A stretch of 64,000 nt of DNA from assembly GCF_030272615.1 (NCBI RefSeq), contig NC_081408.1:406953889-407017888 (forward strand), written 5' to 3'. The DNA comes from Cryptomeria japonica. Its lineage: Eukaryota; Streptophyta; Pinopsida; Cupressales; Cupressaceae. Shown one piece after another: positions 54,059 through 64,000 of this stretch. The notes under the pieces were generated by a model, which had not been told where the DNA came from, searched no databases, and saw nothing but the letters and a program-made list of their open reading frames with translations. Position 1 is the first letter of the stretch. The number at the start of each line of letters is the position of its first letter. The translations under genes and the position numbers were made by a program.

Positions 54059-55209
54059 TGGTTGTAACTCCTCGAGGTGGGTTCCATCAACTGATCGTGG
54101 TGAGGGTGGTGGCGGTGCTCTGGGTGCCATGGAAAATGAGACTAGCCAACTGTCTGGGGCAGCATCAACCTCCTGGGCTAGCGTAGCAGGTACACCCATG
54201 GTCTCTCCTGTAGTGGCAACTAGTATGCTAGGAATTGATACGCTAGCAATTGGCACGCTGGCAAGTGGTACGACAATTGGTACTAAGGGGGCAACTGTAG
54301 CAACTGGTATGGTGGCCATTGTGACACTACTACCAACTGGTACGATACTAGTATGGGGAGGTTTGATTTGCTACATAGTAGCCACAGGGGTGGCCTCCTA
54401 CAAGCCTTCCGGCATTGCAATCCGTTTGACCAAATTGGGTGAGATCAGGTGTGTCGTCAAGGACAGCCTAGCCGTTGCTAAGGTGATGGTACGGCCTGAA
54501 CCTCTTGGTGCAGTAGGACCCTTCAACACCTGCACCACTCCTTCAACTAAGTCATCTCTCTCCACAATCGAGTCATCCCTCTTGGCTGATCTTTCGTCCA
54601 CTGCCTCCTGCTCAGGCTCAATTTATCCTTCGTCCTCATGTATGGCCACTCGAAATGAATTATCTTCGCTCTTACTCTCCATGGATAAAATATCCATTGT
54701 GTCTTCCTCCTCTTTGCCCTGGCTTCCCTCATCCCCAACACCTTCTTCTTTGGCTCTTGGCTCCATTTCTTGCAATTCCTATCGTGTCTTCTTCCTAGGC
54801 TAAGAATCGTCAGTTGTGAGTGTGTCAAAGTGCATCTAATAGAACATTGTGGGCTTATTTGATTCCACTTGGCTAAGGGGTTGGAACTGCCCCCATCTGT
54901 TCGTAGGTACTTGTGTGCGTAGTGCTGCCGAAAAGAGCCCGATGGCACATATAGAATGTCTTGTGCTCAAGAGTTAAGAATTCTTTGATTCTCTCTGCAA
55001 GCACAGACTCCCAATCGTAGATAGTGTTGGTCATGATCCCATTCATTAATCGAATCATCCAAACTACAATATCTGAGGTTCTTCTAGCCCCCATGAGCCG
55101 ACTCTTTATAAAGTCCAAGAGGCATCTCCATTTTGCAGTAGTGATATAACTCTTCTTCATGCCTCAGCTATTGTGATTGCTGCATAACCCTTCCCATTGC
55201 TCAGTAGTT
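54059..55209 (-). pseudogene. C-terminal part of an unknown retrotransposon ORF, cut by two insertions
   Basis: At 55209-54873 the frame reads EQWEGLCSN, then MKKSYITTAKWRCLLDFIKS, RLMGARRTSDIVVWMIRLMN, and YDWESVLAERIKEFLTLEHK, ending TYEQMG. I recall this as a recurrent plant retrotransposon protein of unknown role. Further frames at 54948-54547 and 54319-54059 are shifted; the last is Pro/Val/Ala-rich with degenerate GGTACxACTGG-type DNA repeats (54190-54360). The right side is cut by the solo LTR at 55210, the left by the Tat-like LTR at 54058. Continues from 58707-59238. Confidence 0.55.
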
Positions 55210-57734
55210 TGTTGGTTGAAAATTTTGTACACCTGGGGAAATATACAAAGTTGTGGTTTCAACCACAGCACACGAGTAAAAACTCTCCTAATTAAGGGAA
55301 GGCTCCCCCTATCTAACTAAAACTAAAATAAAAACAGGATGGTACAACAGTCTTCCTTCTTTCTTCAAGAAAGACAATATCCTTTTCTCTTCACAGGAAA
55401 GGATAGCGATTGAATATGAATAGCAGTAACCACTTTCAAGTAATATGAGAGAAAGGAAATGAAGTTTCCTGAAAGCGCAAAGACTTCCGTCACTTCCTTC
55501 GGGACGGGACAACAATATCAAGCTCAAAGACTTGACTATTAGAAGTCCTATCTACCCTTTGCTATACTAAATTTTACAACGAATAAAAGACAACAGCTCA
55601 AAGACTGGAATAATTTGTTCTTTTAACACAAAGACAAGAACTAATGCAAGCTAAAAGACTTGCTACTATTTCTCATCAAACAATAATTTTTCCCTCAAGA
55701 ATAGACACAAGCTCAAAGACTTGCTGCTCCTTCTAGAGATTTCCTATTTTAATTAATCTTCTCTACTTGCAGCTCAAAGACTTTAAATCAGATTGGACTA
55801 AGCTCCTTTATAAACACTTTGCATAGAATAAATAAAAAAAGTCAAACTCAAACTTGTAGCTCAAAGACTCAAAACTTGAGTAATCCTTCTTTATTATTCT
55901 TCAAAACCCTCAATTCACATACATAAGCTCAAAGACTTCTTGCTGTAAATTTGGCAGAGTTTTTGCTTGCTTTCCCAAAAGATCAAAATTACAACGAACC
56001 CTCTCTTCTATTTATAGGAGAGGAGCCTTGAGAAAAAGGTGGGAGGATCCTAACTAACTTGAGAGATTCTCTCAACCACCAAGACTCATTCAATAACTAA
56101 CTGAGACTTCAATAACTACCTAAGACCTATTCCAACTACAGTCCTAATTGGACACAACTTGTAGTTGCCTTACATGTAATTACAAAAGTGCAAGTAATGT
56201 GTAACTTGCGTTTTACAAAAATACTTTTACATGTAACTTGTCAAAACAAAATTACAAATGCATAACTAAAATTATTCCATGTGTCTAAAGACACGACTCT
56301 AACTGCATCATCCTTTGTCTGTGATGATCTTCATGCTGCTTCAGGATGCAAGAACTTGAAGTATTCAGGATTAGTAAAGACATCTTGAACAGGAACGGGA
56401 AATTACATCCTTATCTTCTTGCTTGGGGTAGTACTGGTTTTTCAAGAGGGAAAGGGCGACCTTCCTCTTTTTATGTCATGACCATCTTTGTCTTGAAAGC
56501 ATTCTATGCTCTCAACCATGAATTCTTATTGTATCTCTTCTTTGTATCATCCTCCAATCTTGAAATCTTCTTGCAAAATAAGGCCCATGTCTTAATCCAT
56601 TGATTTGGTAGATCGTGTGTGCAAACCGGACTGACAAGGGAAGGGATAAATTGATGCAAAAATGGGCTCACAAGTGAATTTCGGGTTTTGGAAGCTACAT
56701 TACATGTGTGGGAAAAACAAGAGCATTAACTTGCAAATGTGGGAACAAACATGCAACTTCATATGTATAATGGGTAACTACAAGTTTGCACTTGTAATTG
56801 GACCTTTAAAACTCATTTTCGAGTGTTTTTTGAGTGCATTTTGGACCAATTTCGGGTTCTGGATGGCTGACCGCAGGTAGACTTTAAATGGGGAAAATCA
56901 ATGAAAGTGTGAAATGAGTGGATGAAATGGTATGAATGGTATGTACGGATGATGGAAATGAATATGAAAAGATTTTGGGAAGATCATCTTCAAGAAAATG
57001 GGAAGAATTTGATTTTTGGACTAAAGAAGGTTAAGTCTTTGTTTTTAATCATTGAAGCTTGATTTTTGGACTAAAGAAGGTTAAGCCTTTGTCCAAAAAG
57101 GGAAGAACACTAATTTTCCTCTTACTTGCAATCGGGTTTTTAAAACCCGAATGCAAGTAAAGAAGGAGAAATTCCAGAGGGGAAGAACAACTTTACTTTA
57201 CAAATTTCTTTGTAAAATGGGGAATTTCCTCTCACAAAAACCGATTTTTTGGGAAGAACCAACCATTTACAAATTAGAAAAATGAAACAAGAAGAAAATA
57301 AATCTTACCTTGCTCCAATCTGAAAATGCTTCTTCAACAAGATGATTAATCTTTGGAAGAAGAAAGAAAAACTCTTAAGTAAACACAAACCGCAATCCAA
57401 AACCCTAGCCACGTTTTTGAAAAAATGCCCAAAACTGAAAAACATGGCAGCAAATGCATGAGAAATGGCATGGAAAATGGCCAAGACTCTTTCTAACCTC
57501 AACGCCTTAGCATACCAAGCCAAAACGATTCATAACATTGTTGATTCGTGGCATTCTAAATGGCAAAAAGAACGTGGCTGTTGTTATAAAACATAATAAC
57601 CAGCAATCTTAACCTCCATGTGGCATGAAAGGTGTTTGAAAATGCATGGAAATAGGAAGGAATCCTAAACGCCTTCCTCCTCCAACAAATTTTCCACAAA
57701 AAATTGCTAAAAATCCTCAAAAAAACATTTTTCC

Positions 57735-58010
57735 TTGCAAATCGGGTTTTTTGGAACAAATAGCAAGTTTAAAATGCATGAAACAATGAAAATCGGGTTT
57801 TTTTGGAGGATATAACAAGTTTAAAATTTCACTTTTTCAACATGTTAGGCAAAATTGGGATTTTTTTGGAACAAAGTACAAGTTTTAAATTGTCACTTTT
57901 TCATCAACAAGGCAAAATCGGGTTTTAGAAATGCAATTAGAAGTTTAAAATCCTCAAAAATGCACTTTATGAGCAAAATCGGGTTTTAGAAAAGAAATTA
58001 CAAGTAAAAT
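57735..58010. repeat. Degenerate AATCGGGTTTT...CAAGTTTAAAA repeat
   Basis: Five loosely spaced units (about 55-70 bp) each contain AATCGGGTTTT or a variant followed by AAGTTTAAAAT. The same AATCGGGTTTT motif also occurs near 57130. Confidence 0.7.
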
Positions 58011-58064
58011 TACTTGTAATAGGGAAATAGAATTCCCTTTACAAGTGATTTCACTTAAAACATG

Positions 58065-58230
58065 TAAAGGGGTTTTAAAATCCCATTTACAAGTTTTATT
58101 TTAACATTATAAAAACAACTTTAAGTTATAAAGACATGTAAAGGGGTTTTAAAATCCCATTTACAAGTTTTTAAACACTTAAAGTCAAGCTACTGGTAAT
58201 GGGGGTTTTAAAACCCCCATTACATGTTTT
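58065..58230. repeat. Three GGGGTTTTAAAATCCC palindromic units
   Basis: Units at about 58070, 58143 and 58202 read CATGTAAAGGGGTTTTAAAA then TCCCATTTACAAG or close variants. Each is a perfect or near-perfect palindrome, spaced 60-75 bp. Confidence 0.8.
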
Positions 58231-58706
58231 ATAAAAACTTGCAATTGGAGAAAAATTTCCCTACAAGCCTAAAAGCTTCAAGGGGGGTTTGAAAAACAAA
58301 TTACCAGTTACTGGTAATCATCGAATAATTCCCCTACATTGAAGCAAAAACATAGCAAACGGACTCGAAACTCGATGAAATTCGAAATGTAGCTTGGGGA
58401 TGGATCAACGATCGATCCATCCCAAGGATGGGGCGAATTTCTGCCTCGGGAAGCATGCCATAGAGTAAAATCTTCAACTTGCAGTGATTGTTCTGAAACC
58501 CGAAATTGCACAAAAAGTTAGGAAAAGGAAGACCAAAACTCACCAAAACTTAGACAATGATGGCAAAGACACCCCTCTGTGATTTGACACTATCAAATGT
58601 GAGTTTTGTACCTCGTAAAACATGCCTTGGAGACAAAAATGACACTTTTTACGCAAAAATTTGTAGGGGTTGTCATATTTTTGTGAATCCAAAAATGAGG
58701 ACAACA

Positions 58707-59238
58707 TAGTCAAATCACTTTTGGACACTAACCGGAGCAATCTCTCCTTTTCTTCTTTCTTCATTTTACGAGAGGGCTTGGCCACCTTGTATCCCTTGGA
58801 TGGGATACCGAACACCCTAGTAAACTCTCCTGGGCCATAAAAGGCTGTAACCTTGCTTCCTTGAAATTCTATGACTAAACTATTAGAGTGTCGGTTATAT
58901 CCTGCAACCAAAGTCCACAACACTGGCTCATATTCTTTCAAATTGAACACAGGCATTTGAATGGCCTTGTCTACTTCATTTTTCCTTAGTGATACCCTCA
59001 ATGGATGGTCATCGGGAGCTTCCTTCCACCATGTGTGGCATTCAATACCACTAACACTCTTGAACGTGAGGTTCTCTACTGTGACACAGTCATCCATTTG
59101 AATGTGTGGCCGAAGTTTCTTGCTCTTGCTGCTGCTGGCTGCCATGACTAGTTGATGCGATGTCTGACCGTGACCGTTATCTTTTCCGCTTTTATTCTTG
59201 GTTAGTTCGTTATGATAACTACCACCGCCTCTAGTCAC
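58707..59238 (-). pseudogene. N-terminal part of the unknown retrotransposon ORF
   Basis: From about 59238 the frame has a Gly/Ser/Lys-rich start, a SSSKSKKLRPHIQMDDCVTV segment, then an apparently folded region (MPVFNLKEYEPVLWTLVAGY, VIEFQGSKVTAFYGPGEFTR, VFGIPSKGYKV) and a Lys-rich helix ending LVSKSDLT at the solo LTR. Codons after 58706 belong to the LTR. The rest of the protein lies at 54059-55209. It lies downstream of an integrase C-terminus of the same strand, so it may be an extra 3' ORF or an ORF of the 3' LTR of that element. No function known. Confidence 0.55.
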
Positions 59239-60980
59239 TCAACCAGGGTTACCCAAACTTGTCCTTACCATGATCTTGTTTCATTCGCCGCCGTACTGCT
59301 CACACCTTTCTCCCTTGTCCAGTATGGCACAACTGCACTTGTACGGTCTTCTTTCTATGTACGATAATGTTTGTATGGGCCTCAAGCTTTCTTCAGTGCA
59401 TATAATTTTCTCCTTTGATCCGTACGAGCCCAAGCTTCCTTCGATGCACAAAATCTCTCCCTTTGATCCATATGAACCCTCAATGTATGGAATTTTGGTT
59501 CTCCGTACGTACTCGTTCTCCTCTTCTCCGTATGATACTACTTCATACGATGGCACTGGTGTTCGGTGCTGCTCCGTACAACTAATAGTCTCCTTGCATC
59601 CGTATGGTGTACAAAAAACCTCTTCGAACTCCTTTGTTACGGATGTTGAGCTCTTTGTGTCTATACGATGTACGAAAAAACTCCTGCGTGCAATATGCTC
59701 TCCGTACGATATAACAAAATCCCTGTGCGTGATATGCTCTTCGTCTGCACACCAACCTCTATGTTCGTACAGTACAACAAAATCCCTATGCATGATATGC
59801 TCTTTGTCCGTATGCCAACCTCTGTGTGCAATCTGTTCTGCGTCCATACGGTGTACGACTCCAACACAAAGATTTCTGTACGGTGTACGATCTTCCTACT
59901 TTTCCATGGATTCTCTTGCTTGGCACTCTATTTCGAACTCCAGTTCTTCTTTCCTGTGGTTTGGGATTGAATGGCTACTTTGTCAAGTTTAATAACCCCT
60001 TAATGCCAGGGTTAGGGTTAGGAGCCTATATCTAAGCCCTTTTTCATAAAATAACCCTTTTCTTATTTTATTTATTTCTTCTTGTTTGCCTTTCATTATT
60101 TTTCCTCTCATCTTTATATTTCTTGCCACCTTATAAGTTTTAAATTTTCTTGCATTAATTTTCTAATTTTACTCGTTAAAAATACTTTCCGTTTTCTTAT
60201 CATCTCCAACTTTCTAACCTTCAATGTTTTAAGACAAATCATACCTCTAAAACTTCTTTACTTTTTTACGTGGGCTGCTTTCCGTGTTTCATTGTCTTCT
60301 AGTCTGCTTCCATTTGAATTGTCTGTTCTTCACAATTCGATAGCCATTTTTCTTTTTCGTACCCTTCTTGGCTTTGTACTTCTCTTTGTCGCCTTTTTGT
60401 TTTTTCTGTGGCTCCTCATCTTCCTCATCAACCTTTCTTTTGGTTCTCATTGGTTCAACATTGGGTCAGACCTTGACCTGTGTCACCACCAATGGGTTCC
60501 TGGTGGTGTCTTGTCGCATTCATTTTTACAATAGGTTCCAATGTACTCAGGTCAAATAATTTGTCAACAAGGGGCATCGCTCCAATTCCTTTATAGCTCC
60601 CATCTACGTACCAGCTCCTATACTTGTACCAAATTGCTCCCTCTTTGTTGATTGTTGGTGATTTTGTAGGGTTTGGAATGACTGTACATAGTGAGTTCGC
60701 AGTGGGAAGGGGTGGCAGCCTCTTCCCTTCCTTGTGGCATCATTGGATAATCTCCTCGTCATGTCCATATCTTTCCATGACAAATGAGTCGTCCACCTTT
60801 ACCACCATCTTCAAACACAGCCCAAGGGTGGCACTCCTTTAGGTCGATTTCCTCCTCCAAGTCCTTGTCCTTGACCTCTCCCTTGGCAGCTTGCTCCTCC
60901 TTCGTCTTCCTTTCCGCCTCCTCGTCTATGTCATAAGCAACATGGCTCGTACGTTGCCCCTCATACGGTGCCTTCCACCT
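59239..60980 (-). other. Region between integrase end and unknown ORF; CGTACG-rich repeats, no gene seen
   Basis: At 59280-59900 the sequence is dense in CCGTACG/CGTAC motifs and has a tandem pair of about 65 bp (about 59703-59832, units with ACAAAATCCCTxTGC and GATATGCTCTT). This composition resembles 1855-2130 in the gag-protease element. At 60060-60480 it is T-rich without coding signal, with a GGGTTAGGGTTAGG stretch at 60008-60022. At 60540-60980 short frames are not recognised. An LTR start could lie here but I cannot place it. Confidence 0.5.
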
Positions 60981-61521
60981 CTAGTATCCATTCATCCACA
61001 CCCATAGTGCGGGCGTGCCAAATAGTGCATTGGTAAGGTGTTTGTGGACTCTCGGGACTGCAACACCATCCACATTCTTCCTTGCCAGCCTTTCCTCTGA
61101 TGCTATCATTGGATTGGCCCAGTCCACGTCTGGCCTGTACGGTTCTTTGGTGATTACAGGGTCTTCTTCGAGTTCATCACTTCGTCCAATTGTCCAATCC
61201 CCACGGGTTGCATACCCCAACATATTTATTGCTATAGTCGGCCTCGGCCTCTCCCTCTCTTTGTAGATTTTCAACTTCGATCCATTTATAGGATCTCGGA
61301 TGGGGTTGTTGTCCAAAGTTGATAATTTAATTGCACCATTCAACCCGACTTCCCTGACTTTATATGGCCCCAACCAACGAACTCTAAACATCCCGGGTTA
61401 GAGTTCATTACGGTCATTATATTTTAGCACCAACTATCTCGGCCAGAAGTTCATCCACTGGAGATGCTTGTTGTGCTAGAACTTCCGTCGTCGTTGAGCC
61501 ACCTTCGTCGCCCAATGCGTC
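60981..61521 (-). pseudogene. int: Integrase C-terminal part of a Gypsy element
   Basis: The frame encodes KVAQRRRKF, then NKHLQWMNFWP, LVLKYNDRNEL, and MFRVRWLGPYKVREVGLNGA followed by IKLSTLDNNPI, the C-terminal barrel of Gypsy integrases, and then a variable tail to 60981. TAG or TAA codons interrupt it three times (about 61397-61490). It is cut at 61522 by the LTR of the right-edge element, so the catalytic core is beyond that element. This is the only recognisable Pol piece of its element in the window. Confidence 0.78.
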
Positions 61522-62610
61522 TGTTGGTTGAAAATTTTATACACCTGGGGAAAAATACAAAATTGTGGTTTCAACCATAGCGTGTGAGTAAAACTCTCCT
61601 AATTAAGGGAAGGCTTCCCCTATCTAACTACAACTTTGAAAATAAAATAGGATGGGACAACAATCTTTCTTCTTCTTTCAAGAAAGACAATATCCTTTTC
61701 TCTTCACAGAAAAGTGATAGCGATTTGATATAAAACAGCATAAACAACTTTCGAAATGAAATGAGAGAAAGGAAATGAAGTTTTCTGAAATCTCAAAGAC
61801 TTCCGTCACACCCTTCGGGACGGGACATCAATATCAAGCTCAAAGACTTGATTATGTGAAGTCCTATCTACCCTTTTCTATACTAGTATTATCAAGAACA
61901 AATTATAACAACTCAAAAACTGTAATATCTTATTCTTTTCTACATAAAACAATGGGAAGTAGTATAAGCTCAAAGACTCACAACTATTTCTCACAAAATC
62001 TGCTCCTAAATTCTCTTAAGAACAAGTGGAAGCACAAGCCTTACAACTTCTCTCAACAGAACAGTTATTTTAATCTATATTAACCTCAAATACTTGCAGT
62101 ACAAAGACTGCAAATCAAATGCGATTAAGCTCTTTAAGAAACACTTGCAAGAAAGATAATATAGAACACAAACTCAAGTATGTAGCACAAAGACTCAAAG
62201 CTTGAGCAATTTCCTTCTATTCCTTTCAATTCTTGAATTTACACATGAAAGCTCAAAGACTTCTTTGCTGTAAATTTGGCAGAGTTTTTGCTTGCTTTCC
62301 AAAAGATAAAGATTATAATAGACCCTTCAAGTATTTATAGAGGAGGAGCCTCAAGAAAAAGGTGGGAGGATCCTAACCAATTTGAGAGATTCTCTCAGCC
62401 ACCAAGACTTATTTAATAACTAAGACTTATTCAATAACTAACTAAGACTTATTCCAACTACAGTCCTAACTGAACACAACTTGTAGCTGCCTTACATTTA
62501 ATTACAAAAGTGCAAGTAATGACTTAACTTGCATTTTACAAAAAGACTTTTACATGTAACTTGTCAAAAGAAAAACTACAACTTAAGATTACAAATGTGG
62601 AAAAATACAA
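61522..62610 (-). repeat. LTR end (TGTTGGTTG family) of the right-edge element
   Basis: It starts TGTTGGTTGAAAATTTT inside the integrase frame and matches 55210-56250 over about 1.05 kb, including several AAGCTCAAAGACTT units and a TTTATAG motif (62335-62341, on the minus strand CTATAAATA). Homology with the solo LTR fades near 62600, where the long ORF ends. The full LTR length is unknown. Confidence 0.7.
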
Positions 62611-64000
62611 CTAAGTGTTGAAAGCACGTGAAGATATGTATCCTTCAAATTTTTGGATGATCATTTGTAGTTCATCGGGATCTGGTTCATGGGTGTCCTT
62701 GGCAACAACCATGGTCTTCACAATGGTATCATGGCATCGGAGGAGCGCAGAGCTGTTTTTCTCCAAGATGGACTGAATTTCATGCAAAAAGATTTGGTGT
62801 TTCATCAATATTTGAATTGAGGCAGCTGAGAATTGATCGCTCCTCCATTCATTATGAATCCTTATCTGCAAATTTGCAAGAACTTCTTTTTCTGGTATTA
62901 GCTCTCCATCCTGACTTATTATGTTGCAAGAAGTCTTTTCACAATGAAAGACAATATCTTGGAAAACTTCTCCTCTTAATCTCATTGCATCACTAATCTC
63001 CTCAATGAGGGATTTAAGAACAAGGGCCTTATTTTCCAAAAGCTCTTCAAATTCCAAGTACATGAACCTGGAAGAAATGATGGCATGCTCTTGTAGAACA
63101 CTCAACTATTGTTGGGGCATGGTATGCCAGATTGTCAAACTATCTTCAACACTTTCCAGATTCTTTTTGAAAGTATCAGAAGTCTGATCCAGTTTCTCTT
63201 CAACGGTTTCCAACTTAGACATCATTTGAAAAATGTCTTTCATCACTTGTGCACATAGATCATGAAGTTGATCAACCCAAGAATCCAATGCTTGTACCTT
63301 CTGAGAAGCCCTTTCAACTCCATGAATTGATTCTTGGGAACCAGAAGAACTTGTGGGGTTACTCCCTTCAGCAGCAGGTTTTGTAATTTTATGAACAACT
63401 GCCATAAGTTGTCGATTTTCCTCTTCTAGCTTATCTTTCTTTGCTAGAAGTTCATCACACCGCTGTACCAATGAAGCTACAAAAAACTGAGCATCATGTT
63501 TAATCACTTGATGCGTTTGCTTACCCAATTCTATCCTTGTAACTTTGTAATCAACAGCCAACATTTCTTCAAGTGGCTTATCTGCAATGGGTTCAACAAT
63601 TTCAGCTACCTTCATCTTGTTGTTGTCAACAGTTACTCTGGAGATAGTCTTGGCCTTTTTAGCAACCTTGGATCTTGACTGTTTAAGTTGCTGATAATCA
63701 AAGGCATCAGGTGAGATTTCTTGCTTCTTCCTTTTTGGAGTAAAAGAACTAAGCCATGGAGGTAAAGCCATCAACTCTCCTTCAGTAGCAGTTGTAGGCA
63801 ATGGAGAATCAGTTTCTGTTAGAATAACCGTGGTCATCCTGGGAGGAATATTCGTTTGGATGGCGACCATGGTTTGCTCAGTAACCGATGGGCATGAAGA
63901 TTGGCTCATAAATTCTTTAAAACCAGAAGTGGAGGTATCAATCTCTGACAGCTGGATACACGCAGGAGTATCTTCAGGAACTTCCAGCACACTCTCTTGT
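62611..64000 (-). pseudogene. Long coiled-coil ORF of the right-edge element, open at the window edge
   Basis: One frame runs from the window edge to 62611 with a single TAG at 63106-63108. Parts: a Ser/Thr/Pro-rich region (about 63990-63750), a basic nuclear-signal-like KRKKQEISPDAFDYQQLKQS stretch, then long helices (LLAKKDKLEEENRQLMAVVH; SKLETVEEKLDQTSDTFKKN; FEELLENKALVLKSLIEEIS) predicted to be coiled coil by heptad pattern. No enzyme motif. It ends about 1.09 kb before the LTR terminus, nearly the same distance as in the Tat-like LTR (1.04 kb). If the family LTR is about 3.5 kb, as the solo copy suggests, this ORF lies within the LTR. Confidence 0.55.

Larger units (their letters stand above)
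55210..58706 (-). mobile_element. Solo LTR, 3.5 kb (TGTTGGTTG family), splitting an ORF
   Basis: Plus-strand ends TGTTGGTTGAA and GAGGACAACA, with near-matching 5-mers TAGTT (55205-55209) and TAGTC (58707-58711). The coding frame on either side reads on after removal. The first about 1050 bases match 61522-62600. Inside: TCAAAGACTT repeats, a decayed coding-like piece on the minus strand at about 56300-56620, AATCGGGTTTT repeats (57735-58010) and GGGGTTTTAAAATCCC palindromes (58065-58230). No interior or second LTR. The right end is the less certain one. Confidence 0.65.

Noticed and set aside
54129-54803. Plus-strand open frame of 224 codons
   Set aside because: It runs antisense to the minus-strand retrotransposon ORF remnants and consists of low-complexity Ser/Thr/Gly/Val stretches from degenerate short repeats. 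No domain or plant promoter context supports it.
59270-59992. Plus-strand open frame of 240 codons
   Set aside because: Composition follows the CGTAC-rich repeats; a similar frame is open on the other strand too. I treat both as chance frames of repeat DNA.
60008-60022. GGGTTAGGGTTAGG as telomeric DNA
   Set aside because: Plant telomere units are TTTAGGG; only two TTAGGG-like units occur and no array follows.

Overview
This window looks like repeat-dense nuclear DNA of a seed plant. Nothing resembles a bacterial operon, a phage or an organelle. Almost every base belongs to an LTR retrotransposon. The evidence is TG...CA long terminal repeats, 5-bp target duplications, tRNA primer sites, polypurine tracts, zinc-knuckle Gag, retropepsin, reverse transcriptase, RNase H and integrase remnants. 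Low gene density, very long LTRs, deep nesting and decayed coding frames suggest a large genome, plausibly a gymnosperm; the species cannot be read from the sequence. No intact host gene is visible. The only cellular-gene trace I recognise is a broken GH31 alpha-glucosidase piece near 39.8-40.3 kb.

Layout. (1) 1-316 and 13985-20106 are one plus-strand non-autonomous element whose 5' LTR lies outside the window. A minus-strand Gypsy element with only gag and protease (317-13984, TSD GAGTG) is inserted in it. That element carries a further minus-strand non-autonomous element (about 4905-12357). A 1.19-kb foldback (18846-20036, TSD TTGTT) sits in the plus element's 3' LTR. (2) 20126-28427 is a second complete minus-strand copy of the non-autonomous family (TSD GTTTT). 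(3) 28433-33777 is a Copia LTR-gag segment present as about three tandem units of about 1241 bp; the third is broken by another LTR of the same non-autonomous type (31578-33602). (4) 33778-54058 is a minus-strand Tat/Ogre-like element with integrase, RNase H, RT, a second RNase H, protease and Gag. It is interrupted by a solo LTR (44103-45712) and by a 4.7-kb insertion with the GH31 fragment. Its 5.7-kb right LTR contains an approximately 1000-codon decayed ORF. (5) 54059-61521 holds an unknown retrotransposon ORF split by a 3.5-kb solo LTR, plus an integrase C-terminus. (6) 61522-64000 is the edge of another element whose LTR-like end is followed by a long coiled-coil ORF running off the window.

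How the parts relate. The non-autonomous elements share a two-ORF body (a Gag-like ORF1 and an unrecognised Trp-rich ORF2), an initiator-Met primer site, a small inverted repeat next to the polypurine tract, and LTRs dense in CTAAAAATAG boxes and short CCGCT/AGCGG stem-loops. They lack any visible protease, RT or integrase, so if they moved they must have used enzymes from other elements. The most unusual theme is long coding frames placed inside, or hard against, very long LTRs, seen in the Tat-like element and probably in the family at the right edge. All coordinates and similarities were read by eye; no alignment or database search was run.
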